Assembly (NCBI GenBank): GCA_944385675.1
Contig: CALWYD010000073.1
Span: 1-42,983, forward strand
Source of the DNA: an uncultured Oscillospiraceae bacterium
GTDB taxonomy: Bacteria; Bacillota; Clostridia; Oscillospirales; Oscillospiraceae
Length of the DNA: 42,983 nt
Direction: 5' to 3'
This document shows positions 7,902 through 15,563 of the stretch, piece by piece. A program made the position numbers and the translations under genes. The first letter of the stretch is position 1. The number at the start of each line of letters is the position of its first letter. The notes under the pieces were generated by a model, which had not been told where the DNA came from, made no database searches, and saw nothing but the letters and a program-made list of their open reading frames with translations.

Positions 7902-8626
7902 CAGAATGCGCCTCCTTCCAGTGGTTGGGCCCGAAAAATATCCCGGAACAGGGCGTCCACACTCTTGCCCTCCCGCTCCCGAATGTTGTCCACCGTCTCG
8001 TGGAGCATAACCTTTCCCTCCTTGAGGAAAATGGCCTCGTCCAACACCTTCTCAATATCGGCGATCAGGTGGGTGGAGATGAGGACAGTGCCCTCCTCGT
8101 TGTAGTTGGTCAGAATGGTGTGGAGAATAAAGTCCCGAGCTGCCGGATCCACCCCGGCGATGGGCTCATCCAGCAGGTACAGCTGGGCCTTGCGGGCCAT
8201 GACCAGTGCAAGCTGCACCTTCTCCTTGGTGCCCTTGGACATGGTCTTCAGACGATGGCCGGGCTCCACCCCCAGGCTGTGGCACATGGCCACCGCTTTT
8301 TCATAGTCAAAGTCGGGGTAGAAGTCCCGGAACAGGTCCAACAGGTCCACCGCCCGCATCCAGCCGGCAAAGTACATCCGGTCGGGCAGGTAGCTGATAA
8401 GGGCCTTGGTCTCCGGACCAATCTCCTGCCCGGCCACCGCCAGACGGCCCGCGGTGGGCTGCAGCAGGCCGCACAGCAGCTTGATAAGGGTGGTCTTGCC
8501 GCTGCCGTTGGGCCCCAGAAGGCCTACAATCCGTCCCCGCCCTACACTTAAATCCACTCCGGACAGGGCGGCCTTCCTGCCGTAGGACTTACATAGTCCC
8601 CAGCTTTCAATCAACATCTCGCTCAT
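7901..8626 (-). CDS. ABC transporter ATP-binding protein (YtrB-like)
   Basis: A 241-residue ATPase. Walker A is GPNGSGKT at 38-45, the signature region is MSKGTKEKVQLAL near 129-141, and Walker B with the catalytic glutamate is LLDEP at 151-155. A signature reading SKGTKEK rather than LSGGQ is common in YtrB and related exporters. It starts three bases after the GntR stop and overlaps the permease start, so repressor, ATPase, permease and small membrane protein form one operon. Confidence 0.92.
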   Translation of the reverse strand: MSEMLIESWGLCKSYGRKAALSGVDLSVGRGRIVGLLGPNGSGKTTLIKLLCGLLQPTAGRLAVAGQEIGPETKALISYLPDRMYFAGWMRAVDLLDLFRDFYPDFDYEKAVAMCHSLGVEPGHRLKTMSKGTKEKVQLALVMARKAQLYLLDEPIAGVDPAARDFILHTILTNYNEEGTVLISTHLIADIEKVLDEAIFLKEGKVMLHETVDNIREREGKSVDALFRDIFRAQPLEGGAF

Positions 8627-8629
8627 GCC

Positions 8630-8983
8630 TTATTCCTCCTTTAACAGTGCCGCGGCCTGGTCAAAGCTGTACCCCAGTTCCTCCATAGCGCGCAGATAGT
8701 CGGCAATAATCTGCCTGGCCTGTTCCCGGCGGGCCCGCTCAATGGCCTGCAAATCTTCTGTTACCAGCCGGCCCGCTGTGCGGTTAGCTTCCGCCAGCCC
8801 GCTCTGCTCCAGCTGGGCCAGTGCCCGCTGCATGGTGTTGGGGTTGACCCCCGCCTGGGCCGCCAGCTCCCGCACAGGGGGCAGCTTACTCCCGGGGGGA
8901 TAGACCCCGGTGAGAATCCTCCGGGTCAGCTGCTGGCTCAGCTGTTGCCAGATGGGCCGGTCGTCGGTAAATACCCAATCCAT
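8630..8983 (-). CDS. GntR-family transcriptional repressor, YtrA subfamily
   Basis: A 117-residue protein: a winged-helix N-terminus (PIWQQLSQQLTRRILTGVYP, PPVRELAAQAGVNPNTMQRAL) and only a short helical tail, which is the YtrA layout without a ligand domain. The start at ATG 8983 follows AAGGAGGG. It is first in the operon and directly below an 18-bp perfect palindrome, so autoregulation and control of the ABC genes is the natural reading. In known systems the repressor is released on envelope or antibiotic stress; the signal here is unknown. Confidence 0.9.
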   Translation of the reverse strand: MDWVFTDDRPIWQQLSQQLTRRILTGVYPPGSKLPPVRELAAQAGVNPNTMQRALAQLEQSGLAEANRTAGRLVTEDLQAIERARREQARQIIADYLRAMEELGYSFDQAAALLKEE

Positions 8984-8999
8984 GTGCGTCCCTCCTTGG

Positions 9000-9039
9000 C
9001 GTGTATTATTGTATTAAGTGATTAATACAATAATACACG
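9000..9039 (-). promoter_or_regulatory. YtrA-type operator, 18-bp perfect inverted repeat
   Basis: Arms at 9000-9017 and 9022-9039 (left arm CGTGTATTATTGTATTAA) are perfectly complementary around GTGA. The AT-rich repeat stands out from the GC-rich surroundings and covers the -10 region and start site of the promoter read toward the GntR gene. It is the likely binding site of the GntR protein. Confidence 0.85.
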
Positions 9040-9055
9040 TGAAGATACTTGTCAA
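9027..9055 (-). promoter_or_regulatory. Promoter of the gntR-ABC operon
   Basis: On the minus strand there is a perfect -35 TTGACA (plus 9050-9055), a 17-base spacer and -10 TATTGT (plus 9027-9032). The -10 lies inside the palindromic operator. Confidence 0.75.
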
Positions 9056-9138
9056 GGGGAAGTTTTTTTCTTAATCAAATTTTAATGGAGTGTAACAGCG
9101 TCGTTTCCGTTTTGTAGCAAAATTTGGGGAAAAACGCG

Positions 9139-9167
9139 TTGCAACTGGGGGCTGGTTCTCCTAAAAT
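9139..9167 (+). promoter_or_regulatory. Promoter of the PstS-like lipoprotein gene
   Basis: TTGCAA at 9139-9144, a 17-base spacer and TAAAAT at 9162-9167. It lies 34 bases before the start codon. Confidence 0.6.
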
Positions 9168-9201
9168 AGAGGTATCAAGGCATTCCGAGGAGGAAGATAC
9201 C

Positions 9202-10182
9202 ATGAAAAGACTGATACGCTGGGCCGCCGCCCTGGTGGGGGCAGCCATGCTGCTTTCCGGCTGTGCTGCTCCGGGGGGAAGTGAGAGCACTGCAGAGGGA
9301 GAGAAAAACCCGGGGAGCAGCGGGGGCGCGGGAGCGGCCTCCTCTGTCCAGGAGGCCGGGAGCGGCGCAGAGACCTTCGTCTTCACACGGGAGAACCTGC
9401 CCCGGCTGGACGGCTCCACCTCCACCGTCCCCCTGGCCACGGCCATGTGCGCGGTGCTGCTGGGACAGGGAGAGGATCAGGTGGCGGATTTGGTGAACTT
9501 CTCCCGCACCACCCAGTCCTACCGCAACCTGATGGCGGGGGAGCGGGATCTGGTGCTGGCCGCCGAGCCGGATCCGGAGGTGCTGGAGCAGCTGCAGGCC
9601 CAGGATCAGTGGCTGATGACCCCCTTTGCCACCGACGCCCTGGTCTTTGTGGTCAACCAGGACAACCCGGTCAGCGGTCTGACCGGGGAGCAGGTACGGA
9701 AGATCTACACCGGGGAGATCACCAACTGGAAAGAGGTAGGGGGCGCGGATGTGGACATTGTCCCCTTCCAGCGCAACCAGGGAGCGGGCAGCCAGACCAT
9801 GTTTGAAAAGCTGGTGATGGAGGGCCTGGAGCCTATGGAGGCCCCCTCCCAGCTGATACCCGACTCCATGGCCGGCATGATGGAGGCGGTGCGGGAGTAC
9901 GACGGCTCCCCGGCCGCCATCGGGTTTACTGTCTACTACTACGCCAACGACATGGAGATGGCCCGGGGACTGAAAGTACTCTCCATTGACGGGGTGGCCC
10001 CCACGGCGGACACCATCCGCTCCGGGGCGTACCCCTACCTCAACCCCTATTTTGTGGCCATTGACAAGGACGCCGATGCCCATAGCCCCACCCGCATTCT
10101 CTACGATTGGGTGTTGGGCCCCGACGGGCAGCGGCTGGCCCAACTGCAGGGCTATGTCCCCGTGACCGCCCAGGAGGGATGA
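9202..10182 (+). CDS. PstS-like phosphate-binding lipoprotein
   Basis: A 326-residue lipoprotein starting at ATG 9202 behind GAGGAGGAAG. The signal peptide ends in LLSGC with C21 as the lipidated cysteine, followed by a Gly/Ser-rich linker. The rest is a PBP-like phosphate-binding domain: LDGSTSTVPLA for the first oxyanion loop, TDALVFVVNQDNPVSGLT, EITNWKEVGG, and RNQGAGSQT for the second. It should sit outside the membrane and bind phosphate or a related oxyanion. No pstC, pstA, pstB or phoU follows. Instead a second lipoprotein gene overlaps its stop codon, so a sensing or scavenging role is possible. Confidence 0.85.
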   Translation: MKRLIRWAAALVGAAMLLSGCAAPGGSESTAEGEKNPGSSGGAGAASSVQEAGSGAETFVFTRENLPRLDGSTSTVPLATAMCAVLLGQGEDQVADLVNFSRTTQSYRNLMAGERDLVLAAEPDPEVLEQLQAQDQWLMTPFATDALVFVVNQDNPVSGLTGEQVRKIYTGEITNWKEVGGADVDIVPFQRNQGAGSQTMFEKLVMEGLEPMEAPSQLIPDSMAGMMEAVREYDGSPAAIGFTVYYYANDMEMARGLKVLSIDGVAPTADTIRSGAYPYLNPYFVAIDKDADAHSPTRILYDWVLGPDGQRLAQLQGYVPVTAQEG

Positions 10183-11513
10183 CCGTGAAAAAGACAGTGC
10201 TGCCCCTGGCCCTGGCGGCCGCCCTGCTGGCGGGGTGCGCCGGTCCTGCCTCCGGCGGGGGCCAGGACATATCCGCCTCCGGTTCCCTGCCCGCCTCCGG
10301 AAGCACCTCCTCCCAGCCTGCCCAGGAGGGGAAGCAGATTCAAGTGCAGGTGGACTGGTCGGTGCTGGAGGAGAGGGAGGAGGAGTTGCCCGCCATTTTT
10401 CACCGCTGGTACCCCGACTACACAGACACCCTCATCCCCCGCACGGACTATGGCCTGCTCATTCCCTTCGCGGGAGCGGCAGCGGTGGTGGGCAGCCCCC
10501 AGTCGGAGGAGTACAATTATACCAGCAACTGCTACGGCCTGATGACCGGGGAGGGCCAAGTAGTGCTGGACGCGGTGTGCTCCTCCATCTACCGGGCCTC
10601 CTACACCATTGAGACCGGGGAGAGCGTGTTTCTGCCCGTACTGGTGCTGGAGAAAGGGGACAAGGAGAAGGGCAGCCCCACTGACGGCGCCCTCATGGCT
10701 CTGGCCGCCGCCGACGGCAGCTGGTGTACCGATTTTGCCTATTGGGGCTGCGCCGGCAGTCCCACCGCCCTGCTGGCGGGGGGCGCCGGGGGTATGGAGC
10801 TGGTGGCCCCGGAAACGGGGGAGACGGTGAAGGAGTGGAGCTGGGAGCAGCTGGGCATCGGCAGCGGCCAGGAGGTGCCCTGGTTCACCGGGGATGCCTA
10901 CTCCACGGTGCAGTGGACAGGGGACAAGTTTTTCCTGGGGTGCTACGGGGAGAGCTGGGAAGAGGCACGGTTTCTGGATCCGCTCACTGGGGAGGTAAGC
11001 ACCGCCCCTGCCCAGGACTGGTATGAGAGCCTGGAGCAAAAGTTTCAGAGCTCCCCCCAGACCTGGTGGGACGCCAAGGCCAATGGGGGCGGTACCTATA
11101 CCTTGACTCTGGGGGCGGAACGTCGCCTGATCTCCGCCCCGCTGGACATGGGGGACGCCCTGCCCTACGTCCGGGGAGGGGATCGGGTGATCTTCGACAA
11201 TTACAAGGGTTCCTTTGCCGTCACTGATTTGGAGGGGACAGTTATCCTCCCTGCCCAGGAGGGCACCCTCACCGTGCTTCAAAGCGGTTGGGAGGAGGGA
11301 GGCTCCTGGCTGGCCGTACGCAGAGAAGGGGAGGAGCACTGGAACATCTATGATTGGAAAGGGGCACTGTGCGCCAATATTCCCGGCGGTGAGGACAGCT
11401 GGTGTACCACCGCCGGCGGTCTGGTGGAGGTGCGGTCAGAGAAGATGGCCGCCTACTACCGCCCGGAGGACGGAACCTGCCTGCTGAGGGCCTATTTTGG
11501 CCTGCCTGGATAA
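10179..11513 (+). CDS. Lipoprotein of unknown function, WG-repeat-like
   Basis: A 444-residue protein starting at ATG 10179, overlapping the PstS-like stop (ATGA), with CAGGAGGG as ribosome site. The signal peptide ends in LLAGC with C20 as the lipidated residue, then a Ser/Gly-rich linker. No family is firmly recognised. Segments such as YGLMTGEGQVVLDAV, FAVTDLEGTVILPA and WNIYDWKGALCANI resemble degenerate WG (KWG) beta repeats, so a beta-propeller-like surface protein is plausible. Coupling to the PstS-like gene suggests joint action at the membrane. No terminator is seen before the htpG promoter. Confidence 0.75.
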   Translation: MTVKKTVLPLALAAALLAGCAGPASGGGQDISASGSLPASGSTSSQPAQEGKQIQVQVDWSVLEEREEELPAIFHRWYPDYTDTLIPRTDYGLLIPFAGAAAVVGSPQSEEYNYTSNCYGLMTGEGQVVLDAVCSSIYRASYTIETGESVFLPVLVLEKGDKEKGSPTDGALMALAAADGSWCTDFAYWGCAGSPTALLAGGAGGMELVAPETGETVKEWSWEQLGIGSGQEVPWFTGDAYSTVQWTGDKFFLGCYGESWEEARFLDPLTGEVSTAPAQDWYESLEQKFQSSPQTWWDAKANGGGTYTLTLGAERRLISAPLDMGDALPYVRGGDRVIFDNYKGSFAVTDLEGTVILPAQEGTLTVLQSGWEEGGSWLAVRREGEEHWNIYDWKGALCANIPGGEDSWCTTAGGLVEVRSEKMAAYYRPEDGTCLLRAYFGLPG

Positions 11514-11551
11514 AATGTCCTGCAAAAGGTGTAAATAATTTGTGAATCCCC

Positions 11552-11580
11552 TTGCTTTTTCCAAACAACTGCGCTATCAT
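11552..11580 (+). promoter_or_regulatory. htpG promoter
   Basis: TTGCTT at 11552-11557, a 17-base spacer and TATCAT at 11575-11580. The extended CIRCE palindrome begins within the -10 box. Confidence 0.7.
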
Positions 11581-11618
11581 GATGTTAGCACTCGAACAAA
11601 ACGAGTGCTAACATCATG
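11578..11618 (+). promoter_or_regulatory. CIRCE element (HrcA operator) at htpG
   Basis: A perfect consensus CIRCE, TTAGCACTC-N9-GAGTGCTAA, occupies 11585-11611. The complementarity extends outward to 16-bp arms (11578-11593 and 11603-11618). It lies at the transcription start of htpG, so HrcA should repress this gene until heat stress. hrcA is not in the window. Confidence 0.97.
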
Positions 11619-11660
11619 TTTGTTTATAAAGAATTTTCATATACGGAGGCATCGGACATT

Positions 11661-13577
11661 ATGGCAAAAAAGCAGTTTAAAGCAGAATCCAAACGGCTGC
11701 TGGATCTGATGGTCAATTCCATCTACACCCACAAGGAGATCTTCCTGCGGGAGCTTATCTCCAACGCCAGCGATGCGGAGGACAAGCTGGCCTATAAGTC
11801 CCTCACGGATGACAGTGTGGACATTAAGCGCAAGGATTTGAAGATTACCATTGTCCCGGACAAGGAGGGGCGGCTGCTCACCGTGTCGGACAACGGCGTG
11901 GGCATGAGCCGAGAGGATCTGGAGAGCAACCTGGGCACCATTGCCCGCAGCGGCTCTGGGCAGTTCAAGGCGAGTCTCAGCGAGGACGACAAGGCGGCCG
12001 ACAAGATCGACGTCATTGGCCAGTTCGGCGTGGGCTTCTACTCCGCCTTTATGGTGGCCGACCACGTCACCGTCATCTCCAGGGCCTGGGGCAGCGACGA
12101 GGCCTTTATGTGGCAGTCGGACGGGGCGGACGGCTACACTGTCACCCCCTGTGAGAAGGAAGGCCCCGGCACCGATGTCATCATGCACCTGAAGGCGGAC
12201 GAGGAGGGGGAGAACTACAGTAAATATCTGGAGACCTACCAGCTTCAGGAGCTTATTAAGAAGTACTCCGACTATATCCGCTACCCCATCGTCATGGAGG
12301 TGGAGGACTACCGTCAGAAGGAGAAGCCCGCCGACGCCGGGGAGGACTACAAGCCCGAGTGGGAGACGGTGAAGGAGTGGAAGACTATTAACTCCATGGT
12401 TCCCCTGTGGCAGCGGCCCAAATCCAAGGTAAAACCCGAGGAGTATAACGCCTTCTATAAGGAGAAGTTTGGCGACTGGCAGGATCCCCTGGCAGTCATC
12501 CACACCAGCGCCGAGGGAGCGGTAACCTATAAGGCCATGCTCTATATTCCCGCCCAGACCCCGTATGATTTCTACACCCGGGAGTACCAGAAGGGGCTGC
12601 AGCTCTACTCCTCCGGGGTGATGATTATGGACAAGTGTGCCGACCTGCTACCCGACTGTTTCCGCTTTGTGAAGGGCGTGGTGGACTCCCCCGACTTCTC
12701 CCTGAACATCAGCCGGGAGATCCTCCAGCACGACCGGCAGCTGAAGGTCATTGCCGCCGCCCTGGAGAAGAAGATTAAGTCCGAGCTTTTGAAGATGCAG
12801 AAGGACGACCGGGAGAAGTACGAGAAGTTCTGGAAGGCTTTCGGCACCCAGATTAAGTACGGCGTAGTGGCCGATTACGGGGAGAAAAAGGAGCTTTTGC
12901 AGGATCTGCTGCTCTTCTGGTCCTCCAAGGAGGGAGCTAACACCACCCTGGCCGCCTACAAGGACCGGATGCCTGAGGATCAGCCCTATTACTACTACGC
13001 CTGCGGCCAGAGCGTGGAGAAAATTGCCAAGCTGCCCCAGGTGGAGCGGATTCTGGACAAGGGGTATGAAATCCTTTACTGCACCGAGGATGTGGACGAC
13101 TTTGTCATGAAGGCCCTGGAGGAGACGGACGGCAAGAAGTTTAAGTCGGTGGCAGACGAGGACGCCCTGCCCCAGACCGACGAGGAGAAGAAACAGACCC
13201 AGGAGAAGGCCGAAGCGGGCAAGGATGTGCTGGAGGCTGTGAAGGAGGCCCTGGGAGAGCAGGTGAAGCAGGTGCGTATCTCCTCTATTCTAAAATCAGG
13301 GGCTTGCTGCCTCACCGCTGACGGCCCCGTCTCCCTGGAGATGGAGCGATATATGAACAAGCTGGAGGGGGGGCAGCATATGAAGGCCGATCGGGTGCTG
13401 GAACTGAACCCTGACAGCGTCCCCTTTGCCGCCCTGAAGAAGGCGGTGGAGGCCGGGGATAAGGACACCGTCGCTAAATATGCCAAGGTACTCTATGGCC
13501 AGGCCCTCATTTTGGCGGACCTGCCGCTGGAAGATCCCGCCGAGTTTACCCAGTTGGTCAGTTCCCTGATGGTATAA
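11661..13577 (+). CDS. htpG: Chaperone HtpG (bacterial Hsp90)
   Basis: A 638-residue protein of normal length, starting at ATG 11661 with GGAGG 11 bases upstream. The N-terminal GHKL ATPase domain shows FLRELISNASDA with catalytic E31 and N35, DNGVGMS, and GQFGVGFYSAFMVAD. The middle domain has VVDSPDFSLNISREILQ, and a C-terminal dimer domain follows. It is an ATP-dependent chaperone in the cytosol. It is transcribed alone, between its own CIRCE-controlled promoter and a strong terminator. Confidence 0.97.
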   Translation: MAKKQFKAESKRLLDLMVNSIYTHKEIFLRELISNASDAEDKLAYKSLTDDSVDIKRKDLKITIVPDKEGRLLTVSDNGVGMSREDLESNLGTIARSGSGQFKASLSEDDKAADKIDVIGQFGVGFYSAFMVADHVTVISRAWGSDEAFMWQSDGADGYTVTPCEKEGPGTDVIMHLKADEEGENYSKYLETYQLQELIKKYSDYIRYPIVMEVEDYRQKEKPADAGEDYKPEWETVKEWKTINSMVPLWQRPKSKVKPEEYNAFYKEKFGDWQDPLAVIHTSAEGAVTYKAMLYIPAQTPYDFYTREYQKGLQLYSSGVMIMDKCADLLPDCFRFVKGVVDSPDFSLNISREILQHDRQLKVIAAALEKKIKSELLKMQKDDREKYEKFWKAFGTQIKYGVVADYGEKKELLQDLLLFWSSKEGANTTLAAYKDRMPEDQPYYYYACGQSVEKIAKLPQVERILDKGYEILYCTEDVDDFVMKALEETDGKKFKSVADEDALPQTDEEKKQTQEKAEAGKDVLEAVKEALGEQVKQVRISSILKSGACCLTADGPVSLEMERYMNKLEGGQHMKADRVLELNPDSVPFAALKKAVEAGDKDTVAKYAKVLYGQALILADLPLEDPAEFTQLVSSLMV

Positions 13578-13590
13578 AGGAAGCTTACCC

Positions 13591-13627
13591 ATGGGGGCCG
13601 CCTGATAAGGCGGCCCCCATGTTATTT
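13591..13627 (+). terminator. htpG terminator
   Basis: 12-bp perfect arms at 13591-13602 and 13609-13620 (ATGGGGGCCGCC and its complement) around a 6-base loop, followed by GTTATTTT. Confidence 0.85.
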
Positions 13628-13714
13628 TGTAAAGAAGGACCGGCTGCTGTGCAGGGTTCTGATGGGGGGTTTTTGGAAACCAGGAGAAACATGGAAAAGG
13701 GAGTTTCTTTTCCC

Positions 13715-13743
13715 TTGTCAAGCAGGGGAAAAACAACTACAAT
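13715..13743 (+). promoter_or_regulatory. rpiB promoter
   Basis: TTGTCA at 13715-13720, a 17-base spacer and TACAAT at 13738-13743. The leader is roughly 100 bases. The rest of the gap between 13621 and 13848 holds nothing recognisable. Confidence 0.7.
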
Positions 13744-13848
13744 AATGGTAAAGGGCCCAGGACAGTTTAACATGCGCTGCCCCAACCTGGGCCGGCGCAG
13801 CAGCCCGCATGGAAAGAAAGAGAAACGAGATTGTTGGGAGGAACCGCT

Positions 13849-14283
13849 ATGATTGCCATCGCGTCGGATCACGGAGGATATCTGCTGAAAGAGCATATTA
13901 AGGCCTATCTGGCTGCCAAGGGAATTACCTGTGAGGATTTTGGAACGGACAGTACGGACAGCTGCGACTACCCCCTGTTCGGCCAGGCAGCCGCCCAGGC
14001 GGTGGCAAGCGGCCAGTGCCAGTGGGGGATCGTCATCTGTACCACCGGGATTGGGATTTCCATTGCGGCCAACAAGGTCAAGGGGATCCGCTGCGCCCTG
14101 TGCTCCGAGCCTCTGTCAGCCGAGCTTACCCGCCGTCACAATGACGCCAACATGCTGGCTATGGGGGCGGGGATGGTGGGACCTAACCTGGCCGAGCGAA
14201 TTGTAGACACCTTCCTGAACACCCAGTTTGAGGGGGGACGGCACGCCCGCCGGGTCAACCTGATCACCCAAATGGAGCAGTAA
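13849..14283 (+). CDS. rpiB: Ribose-5-phosphate isomerase B (RpiB/LacAB family)
   Basis: A 144-residue protein starting at ATG 13849 behind GGGAGGA. It begins IAIASDHGGYLLKEH, carries the catalytic cysteine C64 in CTTGIGI and the RRHNDANML block with H97, N98 and N101. It should interconvert ribose 5-phosphate and ribulose 5-phosphate in the non-oxidative pentose phosphate pathway. The usual CGTGIGM loop reads CTTGIGI here. It is a single gene with its own promoter and terminator. Allose-6-phosphate or galactose-6-phosphate isomerase activity is less likely given the isolated setting. Confidence 0.93.
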   Translation: MIAIASDHGGYLLKEHIKAYLAAKGITCEDFGTDSTDSCDYPLFGQAAAQAVASGQCQWGIVICTTGIGISIAANKVKGIRCALCSEPLSAELTRRHNDANMLAMGAGMVGPNLAERIVDTFLNTQFEGGRHARRVNLITQMEQ

Positions 14284-14294
14284 GCACCAGAAAT

Positions 14295-14330
14295 TAAGAA
14301 GGCTCGCCTCCCGAGAGGCGGGCCTTCTTA
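14295..14330 (+). terminator. Hairpin terminator after rpiB
   Basis: 16-base arms at 14295-14310 and 14315-14330 with a single G-T pair and a 4-base loop, ending CTTCTTA. The T run is short, but position and stability fit termination. Confidence 0.7.
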
Positions 14331-14336
14331 GAGCAT

Positions 14337-14378
14337 AAGAAAGAAACGTGGCCCGGCCACAAGCTGCGGCCGGGCCAC
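14337..14378 (-). terminator. Terminator of the minus-strand hydroxyacid dehydrogenase
   Basis: 11-bp perfect arms (GTGGCCCGGCC at 14348-14358 and complement at 14368-14378). On the minus strand it is followed by GTTTCTTTCTTA. Confidence 0.8.
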
Positions 14379-14399
14379 TGAAAGCCAAAGGAAATTGTC

Positions 14400-15341
14400 T
14401 CAGCCCAGATTCAGGGCTTCCTTTACCTTGGAGATGATGTGGGCGCCGATGTCCCGGGAGGCGTCCACGGTCTGAGCGCCCAGATGGGGCGTGACGATGA
14501 AATTGTCGCACTGGAACAGGGGGGAGTCAAACCCGGCGCCCTCAGTCAAGCCGCCGGCAGCCAGCTCGTTCTCCATGACGTCGGAGGCATAGCCGCCGAT
14601 CTTGCCAGCCTTCAGGGCCTCGTACATGTCCTGCTCATTGACGATGCCGCCCCGGCTCATGTTCAGTACCACCGCGTCGTCCTTCATCTCGGAGATGGAC
14701 TTGGCGTTGAACAGATCTTTGGTCTCGGGAGTCAGAGGCACATGGATGGTGACAAAATCAGCCTGCTTAAGCACCTCGTCCACGCCCAGACCCACAGCAT
14801 GCTCCTTCTCAAAATCTTCGGGTTTGAGGTAGGGGTCATAGGCCACTACTGTCATACCGAAGGCGCGGCCCAGCTCGCCCACACGGCGGCCGATGCGGCC
14901 GAAGCCCAGAATGCCCAGGGTCTTGCCCCGCAGCTCCCGGCCCACGAACTTGTACTTGTCCCAGGTCTTGTTCACCTTCACATCGTAGTTGGCGGGGATG
15001 GTGTGGCGGGACAGATCCAGCATCTTGGAGATGGTCAGCTCGGCCACGGCGTTGGCATTGAGACCGGGGGCGTTGAAGACCTGGATCCCCTTGGCCTTGG
15101 CGGCGTCCATGTCGATGTGGTTCAGACCCACAGAACACACGCCGATAACCTTCAGGTTTTTGGCAGCGTCCAGAATGGTCTTGTTAATGGCCGGATCCAC
15201 CCGCATAATCAGCACATCATAGTCGGGAATCAGGGTGGCCAGCTCCTCCTGGGTGGGGAGCATCTTGGTGTCCACCTGCATGTACTTGCTCAGCTCCTGG
15301 GCAATGGCGCTGTGGACCGCGTCAATAATCAGACACTTCAT
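14400..15341 (-). CDS. D-2-hydroxyacid dehydrogenase (phosphoglycerate dehydrogenase-like)
   Basis: A 313-residue protein starting at ATG 15341 with AAGGAAGGG upstream. The NAD-binding loop is GILGFGRIGRRVGELG (143-158) with an aspartate at the end of the second strand (AYDPY), pointing to NAD. The catalytic set is R230 (NMSRGG), E259 (VMENELA) and H286 (VTPHLGAQT). There is no ACT or ASB domain, so it is the short form of the family. It may be a 3-phosphoglycerate dehydrogenase or act on another 2-hydroxyacid. It is transcribed divergently from a LysR regulator, which probably controls it. The neighbourhood holds no serine-pathway partner. Confidence 0.88.
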   Translation of the reverse strand: MKCLIIDAVHSAIAQELSKYMQVDTKMLPTQEELATLIPDYDVLIMRVDPAINKTILDAAKNLKVIGVCSVGLNHIDMDAAKAKGIQVFNAPGLNANAVAELTISKMLDLSRHTIPANYDVKVNKTWDKYKFVGRELRGKTLGILGFGRIGRRVGELGRAFGMTVVAYDPYLKPEDFEKEHAVGLGVDEVLKQADFVTIHVPLTPETKDLFNAKSISEMKDDAVVLNMSRGGIVNEQDMYEALKAGKIGGYASDVMENELAAGGLTEGAGFDSPLFQCDNFIVTPHLGAQTVDASRDIGAHIISKVKEALNLG

Positions 15342-15434
15342 AAACAAACACCCTTCCTTTTTGAATAAATGGTTCGGGCCGCCCGCCCGGCCTGTCCGGA
15401 TTGGGGCCGGCCCATAGCGGTAGCTCATATTGCT

Positions 15435-15443
15435 ATTATGCCA
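15435..15443 (-). promoter_or_regulatory. Possible extended -10 for the hydroxyacid dehydrogenase
   Basis: On the minus strand TGGCATAAT reads as an extended -10 (CATAAT at plus 15435-15440). No good -35 is found, which fits a gene needing an activator such as the divergent LysR protein. Confidence 0.35.
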
Positions 15444-15481
15444 TATTTTCCCGCTGGGGAACATCACATTTTTAGTGAGGG

Positions 15482-15510
15482 TTGCCACAACCATTTAACT
15501 GTGGTAAAAT
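15482..15510 (+). promoter_or_regulatory. lysR promoter with overlapping inverted repeat
   Basis: TTGCCA at 15482-15487, a 17-base spacer and TAAAAT at 15505-15510. An inverted repeat TTGCCACA (15482-15489) / TGTGGTAA (15500-15507), seven of eight positions paired, covers exactly this promoter. It is a good candidate site for autoregulation by the LysR protein. Confidence 0.65.
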
Positions 15511-15563
15511 ATGCTCAAATTGCAGCACTCAGCGGAAAGACTGGGGTCTGGGGAGGATGTAAG

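Noticed and set aside
13619-13852. Possible 77-residue gene upstream of rpiB
   Set aside because: It covers the rpiB promoter and begins in the T run of the htpG terminator; composition is not protein-like.
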